A stretch of 64,000 bases of DNA from Kribbella sp. VKM Ac-2569 (GTDB lineage Bacteria > Actinomycetota > Actinomycetes > Propionibacteriales > Kribbellaceae). Location: contig NZ_SGXJ01000005.1 of assembly GCF_004216905.1 (NCBI RefSeq), forward strand, positions 434,001-498,000. The letters run 5' to 3'. A model generated the notes under the pieces. It was given only the letters and a program-made list of their open reading frames with translations, was not told where the DNA came from and ran no database searches. How positions within the stretch are numbered: position 1 is the first letter of the stretch; every line of letters begins with the position of its first letter. Both the position numbers and the translations under genes were made by a program. Of the stretch, positions 49,849 to 58,670 are shown in pieces.

Positions 49849-50382
49849 TTGGACCCGCGGTCCCCACTCGTGATCGATACGCACGAGCTGAGCCGCCGCG
49901 CAGGGTCCCAACGCGAAGTCACCTTCTCGAGCCCGGCGCCGGCGGAGCTCGGAATCGACGTGATCGGCGTCCCTGAAGGCGATCCGATCCAGTTCGATCT
50001 ACGGCTGGAATCGGTGGTCGAAGGGGTGCTCGTCACCGGAACGGCCAGTGGTCGTCTGGTCGGGGAGTGCGCGCGGTGCCTGGTCGATATCGAGGACGAG
50101 TTCCTCGCTGACGTCCAGGAGCTGTACGTCTACCCGGAGAGCGAAGCCGAGCCGGACGAGGCCAGCCGGATGGAGGGCGATCTGATCGACCTCGAGCCGG
50201 CGCTGAGGGACCAGGTGGTGCTCGCACTGCCGTTCCAGCCGTTGTGTACGGACGACTGTCCGGGTCTGTGCCCCGACTGCGGGGTACGCCTGGCGGACGA
50301 GCCCGGCCACAAACACGAGGACGGGTCCGACCCACGCTGGGCCGCCCTCGGCGGACTGCTCAGGCAGGACGAGCAGGACTGA
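49849..50382 (+). CDS. DUF177 (YceD) protein
   Basis: A 177-residue DUF177 protein. LDPRSPLVIDTHELSRR at the start, CARCLVDIEDEF mid-protein and a C-terminal cysteine cluster (CTDDCPGLCPDCGVRL) are characteristic. The family precedes rpmF almost universally and is needed for 23S rRNA accumulation in plants and bacteria studied. The start is uncertain: TTG at 49849 is chosen; GAGGGGGA lies 13 bases upstream, which is long. Confidence 0.87.
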   Translation: MDPRSPLVIDTHELSRRAGSQREVTFSSPAPAELGIDVIGVPEGDPIQFDLRLESVVEGVLVTGTASGRLVGECARCLVDIEDEFLADVQELYVYPESEAEPDEASRMEGDLIDLEPALRDQVVLALPFQPLCTDDCPGLCPDCGVRLADEPGHKHEDGSDPRWAALGGLLRQDEQD

Positions 50383-50480
50383 AACAGCTCCACCGCAACA
50401 CCGAAGTACCGCACCACTGAAAACGTCAGACTGAGCCGGCCGGGTCCACCAGCCCCCGGCCGAACCGAGGAGTCATAACC

Positions 50481-50672
50481 GTGGCCGTTCCGAAGCGGAA
50501 GATGTCGCGCAGCAACACCCGGAGCCGCCGGGCGCAGTGGAAGACGACTGCCCCGTCGCTGGTCACCTGCGTGAACCCCGCCTGCCGCGCGAAGCACCTG
50601 CAGCACACCGTCTGCCCGAACTGCGGCCAGTACGGCGCCAAGGGTGAGCGCCGCCAGGTCGTCGAGAGCTAA
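50481..50672 (+). CDS. rpmF: 50S ribosomal protein L32
   Basis: A 63-residue L32 with the N-terminal AVPKRKMSRSNTRSRRAQWK and a zinc ribbon (CVNPAC and CPNC). GTG start preceded by GAGGAG. Located between DUF177 and rnc as in most bacteria. Confidence 0.96.
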   Translation: MAVPKRKMSRSNTRSRRAQWKTTAPSLVTCVNPACRAKHLQHTVCPNCGQYGAKGERRQVVES

Positions 50673-50687
50673 ACGGCAACCTTCACA

Positions 50688-51416
50688 GTGAACTCTGCCA
50701 ACGAAACGGGGCTCTACGCCGAGCTGAACCAGCGGCTCGGCGTATCGCTGGCTGACGAACTGCTGGAGCACGCCTTCACCCACCGCTCGTACGCGTACGA
50801 GAACGGCGGGCTGCCGACCAACGAGCGGCTGGAGTTCCTCGGGGACTCCGTGCTCGGCGTCATCGTCACGGAGTCGTTGTTCCGGAACCACCCTGACCTG
50901 TCCGAGGGCCGACTGGCCAAGCTACGGGCCGCGGTGGTCAACATGCGTGCGCTCGCGGGTGTCGCCCGCGAGCTCAAGCTGGGCAAGTACCTGCGGCTCG
51001 GCCGCGGCGAAGAAGCCACCGGCGGCCGCGACAAGTCGTCGATCCTTGCCGACTGCGTCGAGGCGCTGATCGGTGCCGTGTACCTGGACCGCGGCTTCGA
51101 GGTCGCGGGCGGCGTCGTGCACCGGCTGTTCGACGACCTGATGGAGTCGTCGGCCCGGCTCGGCGCCGGCCTGGACTGGAAGACGTCGCTGCAGGAGCTG
51201 GTCGCCCAGCTCGGCGTCGGCGTCCCCGAGTACGTGATCGCGGAGTCCGGACCGGACCACGCGAAGACGTTCGAGGCACGGGTCCGGATCGGCTCCGACA
51301 CCTACGGCCACGGCATCGGCCGGAGCAAGAAGGAAGCCGAGCAGCAGGCCGCCGAGACCGCCTGGAAGGCCCTGCGCGCCGCGCATCCGGACAGCGTGGA
51401 CCCCTCGCAGTCCTGA
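50688..51416 (+). CDS. rnc: Ribonuclease III
   Basis: A 242-residue double-strand-specific endoribonuclease processing rRNA and regulatory RNAs. The signature NERLEFLGDSVLG lies near residue 38 (catalytic acidic residues) and DCVEALIGAVYLD near 121. The C-terminal dsRNA-binding domain covers residues 160-235 (GIGRSKKEAEQQAAETAWKA). GTG start 16 bases after rpmF. mutM starts one base after its stop. Confidence 0.96.
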   Translation: MNSANETGLYAELNQRLGVSLADELLEHAFTHRSYAYENGGLPTNERLEFLGDSVLGVIVTESLFRNHPDLSEGRLAKLRAAVVNMRALAGVARELKLGKYLRLGRGEEATGGRDKSSILADCVEALIGAVYLDRGFEVAGGVVHRLFDDLMESSARLGAGLDWKTSLQELVAQLGVGVPEYVIAESGPDHAKTFEARVRIGSDTYGHGIGRSKKEAEQQAAETAWKALRAAHPDSVDPSQS

Positions 51417-51417
51417 A

Positions 51418-52272
51418 GTGCCGGAGCTGCCTGAGGTAGAAGTCGTACGGCGGGGTCTGGTGGAGTTTCTCGCCGGACGGACCATCGAGACCGTCGAGGT
51501 GCTGCACCCCCGCCCGGTACGGCGTCATGCCGCCGGGCCGGAGGACTTCGTCTCGCGGCTCAAGGGGCAGGTTTTCGCCGAGCCGGCCCGGCGCGGCAAG
51601 TACCTCTGGCTGCCGTTGACGTCCGGTGACGCGGTATTGACACACCTCGGAATGAGCGGTCAGTTCCGGGTCCAGCCGGTCGGCGCGCCCGACGAGCCGC
51701 ATCTCCGGGTCCGGTTCCGGTTCGCCGACGACGGCGGAGAGGTCCGTTTTGTGGACCAGCGGATGTTCGGTGGTCTGTCGTACTCCGAGGGCGGTGCCGA
51801 ACTGCCCGCCGAGATCGCCCACATCGCCCGTGACCCGTTCGATCCTCTGTTCGATCCGGAGCTGGCGACGGCGAAGATCCGCCGCCGCCGGACCGGGCTC
51901 AAACGAGCGCTGCTGGACCAGACCGCGATCAGCGGAATCGGCAACATCTACGCCGACGAAGCGTTGTGGCGGGCCAAGCTGCACTACGCCCGGGCGACAG
52001 AAACGCTGAAACCCTTACAAATAAGGGGAATCCTGGAGCAGGCGCAGGCCGTGATGGCCGAGGCACTGACCGTTGGTGGCACCAGCTTCGACGCCCTGTA
52101 CGTCAACGTGAACGGGGAATCCGGGTACTTCGAGCGCGGCCTGAACGTCTACGGGCAGGAGGGATCGCCGTGTCCGCGGGACGGCCGGCCGATCCGTCGC
52201 GAGCCGTTCATGAACCGTTCGTCGTACCGGTGCCCGAAATGTCAGCCGGTCCCGCGCCATGTCCGCTGGTGA
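51418..52272 (+). CDS. mutM: Formamidopyrimidine-DNA glycosylase
   Basis: A 284-residue DNA repair enzyme removing 8-oxoguanine and Fapy lesions. The N-terminal PELPEVEVVRRGL carries the catalytic Pro (after Met removal) and Glu. ISGIGNIYADEALWRA is the H2TH region, and the C-terminal zinc finger is CPRDGRPIRREPF...YRCPKC. GTG start one base after rnc. Confidence 0.96.
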   Translation: MPELPEVEVVRRGLVEFLAGRTIETVEVLHPRPVRRHAAGPEDFVSRLKGQVFAEPARRGKYLWLPLTSGDAVLTHLGMSGQFRVQPVGAPDEPHLRVRFRFADDGGEVRFVDQRMFGGLSYSEGGAELPAEIAHIARDPFDPLFDPELATAKIRRRRTGLKRALLDQTAISGIGNIYADEALWRAKLHYARATETLKPLQIRGILEQAQAVMAEALTVGGTSFDALYVNVNGESGYFERGLNVYGQEGSPCPRDGRPIRREPFMNRSSYRCPKCQPVPRHVRW

Positions 52273-52292
52273 GCGAGGTATCGTTAATAAAC

Positions 52293-52334
52293 GTGGCCCA
52301 GGTTGACCCGTCGCCCTCGCCGGTGTCACCCTGA
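52293..52334 (+). CDS. Possible 13-residue Pro/Ser leader ORF
   Basis: GTG to TGA encodes MAQVDPSPSPVSP. TATCGT (52279-52284) lies eight bases upstream with no ribosome site, so it could be a leaderless leader for the coiled-coil gene 80 bases on. Proline-rich leaders can stall ribosomes. Chance is not excluded, and there is no convincing -35. Confidence 0.3.
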   Translation: MAQVDPSPSPVSP

Positions 52335-52415
52335 AAGACGGCACACATTTTCGGCGCTCCCTGATGACCCCGATACGGAGCGCGACCGGCCAGAACCCTT
52401 CCGGAGGACAGCACA

Positions 52416-52616
52416 ATGGCCAAGGCTCTTCTAGGGCATCTTGGAGGCACTGACCCGCGCATGCTCGAGCAGGTTCGTCTGCTCAACCGGCGCGTCGCAG
52501 ATCTGGAGGCGCACGTGATGCGGCTCCAGGCAGAGAACGACCACCTGGTGGCCCAGATCCACGAGGGTCGGCTGCTCACCGTCGACGAGGCCCTGCGCAC
52601 TCCTGCTTCGGTCTGA
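52416..52616 (+). CDS. Small coiled-coil protein upstream of smc
   Basis: A 66-residue protein, MAKALLGHLGG then a heptad-like helix (LEQVRLLNRRVADLEAHVMR, LQAENDHLVAQIHE). No signal or membrane segment. GGAGGA lies ahead of the ATG. I recall similar small proteins beside smc or mutM in other actinobacteria but know no function. Coiled-coil character next to smc makes a nucleoid or division role conceivable, but that is inference. Confidence 0.75.
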   Translation: MAKALLGHLGGTDPRMLEQVRLLNRRVADLEAHVMRLQAENDHLVAQIHEGRLLTVDEALRTPASV

Positions 52617-52885
52617 CGCCAGCAGATTCAATCTCGACCGTCCGCACTACGCTGCAGAACGGCGGTGGCCCCCGTCCGGGCCTCCGCCGGTTGTAGGTTC
52701 ACCGATTGTTGTGCACCCAAACCACTTGCCGGCCATCTCTCAACGGCCTGGCCTCCGCTGGATTCCGCGGATCTCTTTGTAGACTGCGAAGCGGAACACC
52801 TTCCCCCGGGTAGCGGCAGCGTGACGTACAGCTACGGCGGTTCCTCCGGTACCGTCTGTCCTTTCACGGGTTGGAGAGCTTCGCC
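52617..52885 (+). other. Intergenic region before smc
   Basis: 269 bases between the coiled-coil gene and smc. Only the ribosome site GGAGAG near 52873 is clear. A GGCGGTGGCCCCCGTCCGGGCC stretch (two short runs) can form a hairpin near 52660-52690 that may end the upstream transcript. No clear promoter. Confidence 0.4.
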
Positions 52886-55800
52886 TTGTACCTGAAGAGC
52901 ATGACGCTCCGAGGCTTCAAGTCGTTCGCGTCCGCGACGACGATGAACTTCGAACCAGGCATCACCTGCATCGTCGGGCCGAACGGCTCCGGCAAGTCCA
53001 ACGTCGTCGACGCGCTGGCCTGGGTGATGGGTGAGCAGGGCGCCAAGTCGCTGCGCGGCGGCAAGATGGAGGACGTCATCTTCGCCGGCACCTCCGGCCG
53101 CGCCCCGCTGGGTCGCGCCGAGGTGGTGCTCACCATCGACAACGCCGACGGCGCCCTGCCGATCGAGTACGCCGAGGTGACGATCAGCCGGACGATGTTC
53201 CGCAACGGCGGGTCCGACTACCAGATCAACGGCCAGAACTGCCGCCTGCTCGATGTCCAGGAGCTGCTCAGCGACTCCGGGATCGGCCGCGAGATGCACG
53301 TCATCGTCGGTCAGGGCCAGCTGGACTCGATCCTGCGCGCCACGCCGGAAGGCCGCCGCGGGTTCGTCGAGGAGGCCGCCGGCGTCCTGAAGCACCGCAA
53401 GCGCAAGGAAAAGGCGATCCGGAAGCTGGAGGCCACCGAGGGCAACCTGCACCGGCTCGGGGACCTGATCCAGGAGATCCGCCGTCAGTTGAAGCCGCTC
53501 GGGCGCCAGGCGGAGGTGGCGCGCCGGGCGGTGACCATCCAGGCCGAGGTCCGCGACGGCCGGGCTCGGCTGCTCGCCGACGACATCGTCCAGGCGCAGT
53601 CCGCGCTCGAGGCGGAGCTGCGGGACGAGGCGGCGCTCACGCAGCGGCGTACCGAGACCGAGGCGAAGCTGCGCGAGGCCCGCGATCTCGAGGCGGAGCT
53701 GGAGGACGCGCTCCGCGAGGACGCGCCGGCCCTGCAGGCCGCCCAGGACACCTGGTACCAGCTGTCCGGCTTCGGCGAGAAGATCAAAGGTACGGCGCGG
53801 ATCGCGGCGGACCGGATCCGCTCGCTGAACGACGAGGCCGAGGACGGCCCACGGTCGGGGCGGGACCCCGAGGAACTCGAACTGGAAGCGGCCCGCGTCC
53901 GCGAGACCGAGGCGCAGATCGAGGCCGAGGTCGAGGCGCATTCCGAGCTGCTCGCCGAGTCCGTCGAGCGCCGCCAGCAGCTGGAAGCCCAGGAGGCCGA
54001 GGAGGAGCGCCGGATCTCGGCGCTGATCCGGGCCGCCGCGGACCGCCGCGAAGGACTGGCCCGTCTGACCGGCCAGGTGAACGCGCTGAAGAGCCGCGCG
54101 GCCGCCGCCGAGTCCGAGATCGGCCGGCTCGCCAACAACCGGCGTGAGGCCGAGGAACGGGCCGCGAAGGCTCAGCACGACTTCACCGCGCTGGAGACCC
54201 AGGTCGCCGGGCTCGACGCCGGCGAGAAGGGGCTCGACGACCAGTACGAGGCCGCCCAGGCCGTGCTCGACGAGATGGACGAGCGGCTGGCGAAGCTGCG
54301 AGCCGAGGAGCGCGACGCCGAGCGTGAGCGCACCGGTCTGGCTGCCCGCAAGGAAGCGCTTGAGCTCGGTCTGAACCGCAAGGACGGGGCCGGCGCGCTG
54401 CTGGCCGCGTCGGAGCAGGTCAACGGGCTGATGGGCTCGGTCGCCGCCCTGCTGAGCGTGCGGTCCGGGTACGAGACCGCGATCGCTGCGGCGCTCGGCG
54501 AGGCCGCTGACGCGGTCGCCGTCACCCACACCGACGCGGCGCTGCACGCCGTCGGCCACCTCAAGGAGCACGACCTCGGCCGCGCCGGGATGCTCCTCGG
54601 CGACGCCCCGGCCGACGACTACGCCATGTGGCCGGCGCTGCCGTATGGCGCGTCGTACGCCGTGGATGTCGTGGAATGCCCGGAGACCCTGCGGCCCGCC
54701 CTGCGGCGGCTGCTGCGCAAGGTCGCGGTCGTCGACGACGTGGACGCGGCACGATCCCTGCTGCGGAACCTGCCCGACGTCACGTGTACGACGCGTGTCG
54801 GCGACGTACTCGGAGCTCATTTCGCGTACGGCGGGTCGGATGCGGCGCCGAGCCTGATCGAGGTGCAGTCCGCGGTCGACGAGGCGACGGAGAAGCTGAC
54901 CGAGGCGACGGCGCGGAGCGAGCGGCTGCGGTTCGAGCTGCAGGGCCTTGAGGACGAGCGGAGCCGCCAGAAGGAGTCCGTCGAGATCACGCTGGCCCGG
55001 CTGCACGAGTCGGACGCGTCGATGGCGGCGGTGGCCGAGCAGCTCGGGCACTTCGGATCGCTGGCGAAGGCGTCCCGCGGCGAGGCGGAGCGGATGGCCG
55101 AGGCGATCGCGGCCGCCGAGGAGGAGCGCGACCGGAACCTGTCCGGTCTGGCCGAGCTCGAAGAGCGGCTGACGGACGCCGAGGCGTTCGACGAGGACGG
55201 CGACGAGCCCGACACCTCGCAGCGCGACCGGCTGGCCGAGGAGGCCAAGGCGGGGCGTGCGGCCGAGATGGAGGCGCGGCTGGCGTTGCGGACCACCGAG
55301 GAGCGGGCCCGGGCGCTGTCCGGTCGCGCGGACTCGCTGGAGCGCGCGGCCCGGCAGGAGCGCGAGGCGCGGGCCCGGTCGATCGCGCGGGCAGCACGCC
55401 GGGCGCGGCAGGCCGAGGCGGCGAACGCCGTACACCTGGCTGCTGGTCACGTGCTGGCGCGGCTGGAGTCGTCGCTGCAGCTGGCGGCGGCCGAGCGGGC
55501 GGCGATTCAGGCTCAGCGGGCCGACCGTGAGCAGGCTCTCGCCCAGGCGCGGTCCGCGACGCGGAACCTCAGCTCCGAGCTGGAGCAGCTCACCAACACC
55601 GTGCACCGGGACGCGCTGGCCCGAGCCGAGCAGAAGATGCGCCTGGAGCAGCTGTACGAGAAGGCGCTCGGCGAGCTCGGTATCGAGGTGGACGCGCTGG
55701 TCACGGAGTACGGACCGGACCAGCTGGTGCCGCCGGTGCCTTCACAGGACGAAACCTTGGAGCTCGAGGCGGAGCCGTTCAACCGGACCAAGGTCGAGAA

Positions 55801-56443
55801 GCGGCTCAAGCAGGCCGAGCGTGCGCTGAACCAGCTCGGCAAGATCAACCCGCTCGCGCTCGAGGAGTTCGAGGCGATGGAGGAACGGCACCGGTTCCTC
55901 TCCGAGCAGCTCGAGGACCTGAAGAAGTCCCGGCGCGACCTGATGGACATCGTCAAGGAGGTCGACGACCGGGTCGAGCAGGTCTTCACCGAGGCGTACC
56001 GGGACGTCGAGATCGCGTTCGAGCACGTCTTCAGCCGGCTGTTCCCGGGTGGTGAGGGCCGGCTCGTGCTGACCGACCCCGACGACATGCTCTCCACTGG
56101 TATCGACGTCGAGGCGCGCCCGCCGGGCAAGAAGGTCAAGCGGCTGTCGCTGCTGTCCGGTGGTGAGCGTTCGCTGGTCGCGGTCGCGTTCCTGGTCGCG
56201 CTGTTCAAGGCCCGCCCGTCGCCGTTCTACATCCTCGACGAGGTCGAGGCCGCCCTGGACGACACCAACCTCGGCCGCCTCCTGGAGATCTACGAGGAAC
56301 TCCGCGAGAACAGCCAGCTCCTGGTCATCACTCACCAGAAGCGCACCATGGAGGTCGCCGACGCCCTCTACGGCGTCACCATGCGCGGCGACGGCGTCTC
56401 CGCCGTCATCTCCCAACGCATCCGCGAACCCGAACCGGTCTAG
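52886..56443 (+). CDS. smc: Chromosome partition protein SMC
   Basis: A 1185-residue SMC ATPase that organises and segregates chromosomes with ScpA/ScpB. Walker A GPNGSGKSN near residue 33, two long coiled coils (about 170-500 and 670-1010), a hinge about 510-655, the signature LLSGGERSL near 1090 and Walker B FYILDEVEAALD near 1113. The TTG at 52886 gives the canonical MYLKSMTLRGFKSFAS and has GGAGAG seven bases upstream; a TTG five codons earlier sits in that ribosome site. Confidence 0.97.
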   Translation: MYLKSMTLRGFKSFASATTMNFEPGITCIVGPNGSGKSNVVDALAWVMGEQGAKSLRGGKMEDVIFAGTSGRAPLGRAEVVLTIDNADGALPIEYAEVTISRTMFRNGGSDYQINGQNCRLLDVQELLSDSGIGREMHVIVGQGQLDSILRATPEGRRGFVEEAAGVLKHRKRKEKAIRKLEATEGNLHRLGDLIQEIRRQLKPLGRQAEVARRAVTIQAEVRDGRARLLADDIVQAQSALEAELRDEAALTQRRTETEAKLREARDLEAELEDALREDAPALQAAQDTWYQLSGFGEKIKGTARIAADRIRSLNDEAEDGPRSGRDPEELELEAARVRETEAQIEAEVEAHSELLAESVERRQQLEAQEAEEERRISALIRAAADRREGLARLTGQVNALKSRAAAAESEIGRLANNRREAEERAAKAQHDFTALETQVAGLDAGEKGLDDQYEAAQAVLDEMDERLAKLRAEERDAERERTGLAARKEALELGLNRKDGAGALLAASEQVNGLMGSVAALLSVRSGYETAIAAALGEAADAVAVTHTDAALHAVGHLKEHDLGRAGMLLGDAPADDYAMWPALPYGASYAVDVVECPETLRPALRRLLRKVAVVDDVDAARSLLRNLPDVTCTTRVGDVLGAHFAYGGSDAAPSLIEVQSAVDEATEKLTEATARSERLRFELQGLEDERSRQKESVEITLARLHESDASMAAVAEQLGHFGSLAKASRGEAERMAEAIAAAEEERDRNLSGLAELEERLTDAEAFDEDGDEPDTSQRDRLAEEAKAGRAAEMEARLALRTTEERARALSGRADSLERAARQEREARARSIARAARRARQAEAANAVHLAAGHVLARLESSLQLAAAERAAIQAQRADREQALAQARSATRNLSSELEQLTNTVHRDALARAEQKMRLEQLYEKALGELGIEVDALVTEYGPDQLVPPVPSQDETLELEAEPFNRTKVEKRLKQAERALNQLGKINPLALEEFEAMEERHRFLSEQLEDLKKSRRDLMDIVKEVDDRVEQVFTEAYRDVEIAFEHVFSRLFPGGEGRLVLTDPDDMLSTGIDVEARPPGKKVKRLSLLSGGERSLVAVAFLVALFKARPSPFYILDEVEAALDDTNLGRLLEIYEELRENSQLLVITHQKRTMEVADALYGVTMRGDGVSAVISQRIREPEPV

Positions 56444-56453
56444 GAGCGGCCGA

Positions 56454-56777
56454 TCAGGCCGTGATCGTCATCGAGGCCAGTTCGTCGTTCTTGGTCTCGA
56501 AGGTGAAGTGGGAGGGGCCGTTGAAGCCGTCTCCGCCTACCTGGGTGAGGATTGTCAGGGGGTTGCCGGGGGTGGTGACCTGGGTGTCGGTGAAGGTGAC
56601 GCGTTTGCCGATCAGTTCGTTGTCGCTCCAGGAGCGGATCCGGTCGTGGCCGCGGAACTCGCGGCCCCAGTCGTTCACGTAGCCGTCCGCGGCGAACGCC
56701 GCCACGAACGCGTCGTTGTCCAGGGCGTCGATCGCGTCGAGCGCGCGCTGAACCGCTGCGGGAATCTCTTGGCTCAT
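56454..56777 (-). CDS. SnoaL-like (NTF2-fold) protein
   Basis: A 107-residue cone-shaped NTF2/SnoaL-like domain (VQRALDAIDALDNDAFVAAF; DGYVNDWGREFRGHDRIRSW). Members are small enzymes or ligand-binding proteins; catalytic residues are not diagnostic here. It ends 10 bases from the convergent smc gene. Function unknown. Confidence 0.8.
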   Translation of the reverse strand: MSQEIPAAVQRALDAIDALDNDAFVAAFAADGYVNDWGREFRGHDRIRSWSDNELIGKRVTFTDTQVTTPGNPLTILTQVGGDGFNGPSHFTFETKNDELASMTITA

Positions 56778-56865
56778 GCCGACGACGATATCGCTCCAGG
56801 GTGAACCGATCGGCGGATCGGCACGTATGGCGGGTGACGTTCGGACCCGATCGGGGGAGCCTGTG

Positions 56866-57372
56866 ATGAAGCCTGTTGTGAAGCGTGTGATGAGCGGTTT
56901 GGCTGTTGGTGTGCTCGGGCTGTCCGGGTTGACTGCATGCGGCAGTGACGACTCGCCGACCTCGAGCAGTTCGTCGAGTGCGGCCGCAGTGAAGTTGGCG
57001 ACCGCGACGGTCGGCGACTACGGCAAGGTCATTGTCGACGGCAACGGACGGACCGTGTACGTGTTCGACAAGGACACCTCCGGTACGTCGAACTGCTCGG
57101 GCGACTGCCTCGCCAAGTGGCCGGTGGTGCCGGCCGGTGACGGTACGCCGCAGTTCGACGGCATCGACGCCTCCCTGGTCAGCACCGTCACCCGCGCCGA
57201 CGGCACCATGCAGCTGGCGATCAATGGGCTGCCGCTGTACCTGTTCGCCAGCGACAGCGAGGCCGGTGAGGCCAAAGGACAGGCCGTCGGCGGCGTCTGG
57301 TGGGTCGTCGGCGCGAACGGTCAGAAGATCACCACCGAGCCGGGTGGTTCCGGCAATGGCTACGGTTACTGA
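56866..57372 (+). CDS. YX4D-repeat secreted lipoprotein
   Basis: A 168-residue lipoprotein. The lipobox LTAC gives Cys25, followed by a Ser-rich linker and two copies of the family repeat (GRTVYVFDKD and LPLYLFASD, both YX4D-like; CSGDCLAKWPV between them). The C-terminus is Gly/Tyr-rich. ATG is supported by GGGGAG six bases upstream. It precedes a SigK-type sigma/anti-sigma pair on the same strand. Function of the family is unknown; cell-envelope stress association is inferred from neighbours. Confidence 0.87.
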   Translation: MKPVVKRVMSGLAVGVLGLSGLTACGSDDSPTSSSSSSAAAVKLATATVGDYGKVIVDGNGRTVYVFDKDTSGTSNCSGDCLAKWPVVPAGDGTPQFDGIDASLVSTVTRADGTMQLAINGLPLYLFASDSEAGEAKGQAVGGVWWVVGANGQKITTEPGGSGNGYGY

Positions 57373-57427
57373 TCTGGCTGGTGCTGTCGTGGTGTGGGCG
57401 CCCGCTGATCCCGGTATCGTGCGGTCG

Positions 57428-57961
57428 GTGGCTGACAACCCAGGGCCGCACGACGCCGAGACCCTGATCCGGGCGCTGTACGCCGAGCACGGCCGCAGCT
57501 TGCTCGCGTATGCGACCCGCCTCACCGGCGACCGGGCCGCGGCCGAGGACGTCGTACAAGAGACGCTGCTGCGGGCCTGGAAGCACGCGGACGACCTGAC
57601 CAGCGGCAGGGGGTCGGTGCGGGGCTGGCTGCTGACGGTGGCGCGCAATCTGGTCACTGACCGGGCACGTGCTCGTGCGGTGCGTCCGACCGAGGTGGCG
57701 GACGTGGTGGACAGGCCACCGGTCACAGGGGACCACTCCGAGTCCGTGGTGAACACCATGGTGGTGATGGACGCGCTCGACAAGGTGTCGCCCGAGCACC
57801 GCGAAGTACTCGTGCAGCTGTACTACCGCGGCCGCTCCGTCGCAGAGGCTGCCAAAGAGCTGGGTGTTCCACCCGGTACCGTGAAATCGCGTTCGTATTA
57901 CGCCCTCCGAGCTCTGCGCGCGGTGATGGCAGGGAAAGGAGCGGAGGTGTCCTATGAGTGA
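57428..57961 (+). CDS. ECF sigma factor, SigK-like
   Basis: A 177-residue sigma factor with region 2 (LTGDRAAAEDVVQETLLRAW, WLLTVARNLVTD) and region 4 (VSPEHREVLVQLYYRGRSVA, GVPPGTVKSRSYYALRALR). The GTG start lies seven bases after TATCGT with no ribosome site, so leaderless. It overlaps the downstream ZAS-domain anti-sigma gene by eight bases, the standard coupling for a sequestered sigma factor. Confidence 0.93.
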   Translation: MADNPGPHDAETLIRALYAEHGRSLLAYATRLTGDRAAAEDVVQETLLRAWKHADDLTSGRGSVRGWLLTVARNLVTDRARARAVRPTEVADVVDRPPVTGDHSESVVNTMVVMDALDKVSPEHREVLVQLYYRGRSVAEAAKELGVPPGTVKSRSYYALRALRAVMAGKGAEVSYE

Positions 57962-58640
57962 GCACGACCGTACGCAGTTGGGCGCCTACGCCCTCGGCGC
58001 TCTGGAGCCGGCCGAGGTAGCGGCCGTGGACGAGCACCTGGCCACCTGTGCGGAGTGCCGCGCGGAGCTGGCTGAGCTGACCGAGATGAAGGACTTCCTG
58101 GGAGAGGTGCCACCGGAGGCGTTCCTGGAGGGACCACCGGAGGGTGGCGACCTGCTGCTGCAGCGCACGCTGCGCGAGATCCGCGAGCCCCAGCGACAGG
58201 AGCCCCAGGCCAAGCCCAAGCGGCGCTCGCGTTGGCTGCTGATCGCGGCCGCGGTTGTCGTGGTGGCTGGTGCGCTCGGCGGAGGCGTCGTACTGGGCCG
58301 GTCTACTGCACCGGACACCGATCAGCCTGTCGCCGGCTCCAAGCAGGTGACGACGTCGGACACGACCACCGGTGCCACCATGGCCGCCACAGTGGAACCA
58401 CGGGCGGGCTGGAGCTGGGTGAGGGTGCAGGTGAGCGGTCTGAAGGCCGGGGACCAGTGCGAGATGGTCATCACCGATAAGGCCGGCAGGAGCTGGGTGG
58501 CGGGCAGTTGGCTGGTGTCCGAGAAGGCTGCCAAGAGCGGGAGCGCGTTCGGCGGCGGTGTGCTGACTCCGATCGACCAGGTGCGTTCTGTGGAGATCAG
58601 GACCGTGCAGGGAAAGCACGTGGTGACGGCCACGATCTAG
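57954..58640 (+). CDS. Membrane anti-sigma factor, RskA-like
   Basis: A 228-residue anti-sigma factor. The N-terminal zinc-binding ZAS domain has His28, Cys32 and Cys35 in HLATCAEC. A single membrane helix lies near 93-113 (WLLIAAAVVVVAGALGG), and an extracytoplasmic RskA-type domain follows (GWSWVRVQVSGLKAGDQCEM). It holds the SigK-like factor at the membrane until regulated proteolysis releases it. GGAAAGGAGCGGAGG precedes the ATG. Confidence 0.92.
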   Translation: MSEHDRTQLGAYALGALEPAEVAAVDEHLATCAECRAELAELTEMKDFLGEVPPEAFLEGPPEGGDLLLQRTLREIREPQRQEPQAKPKRRSRWLLIAAAVVVVAGALGGGVVLGRSTAPDTDQPVAGSKQVTTSDTTTGATMAATVEPRAGWSWVRVQVSGLKAGDQCEMVITDKAGRSWVAGSWLVSEKAAKSGSAFGGGVLTPIDQVRSVEIRTVQGKHVVTATI

Positions 58641-58670
58641 CCCCGTTGAGCGGCGCGAGAGGATGGAGCT

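Noticed and set aside
52832..55606. 924-codon open frame opposite smc
   Set aside because: Shadow of the coiled-coil coding region; Leu/Arg/Gly-rich with no motifs.
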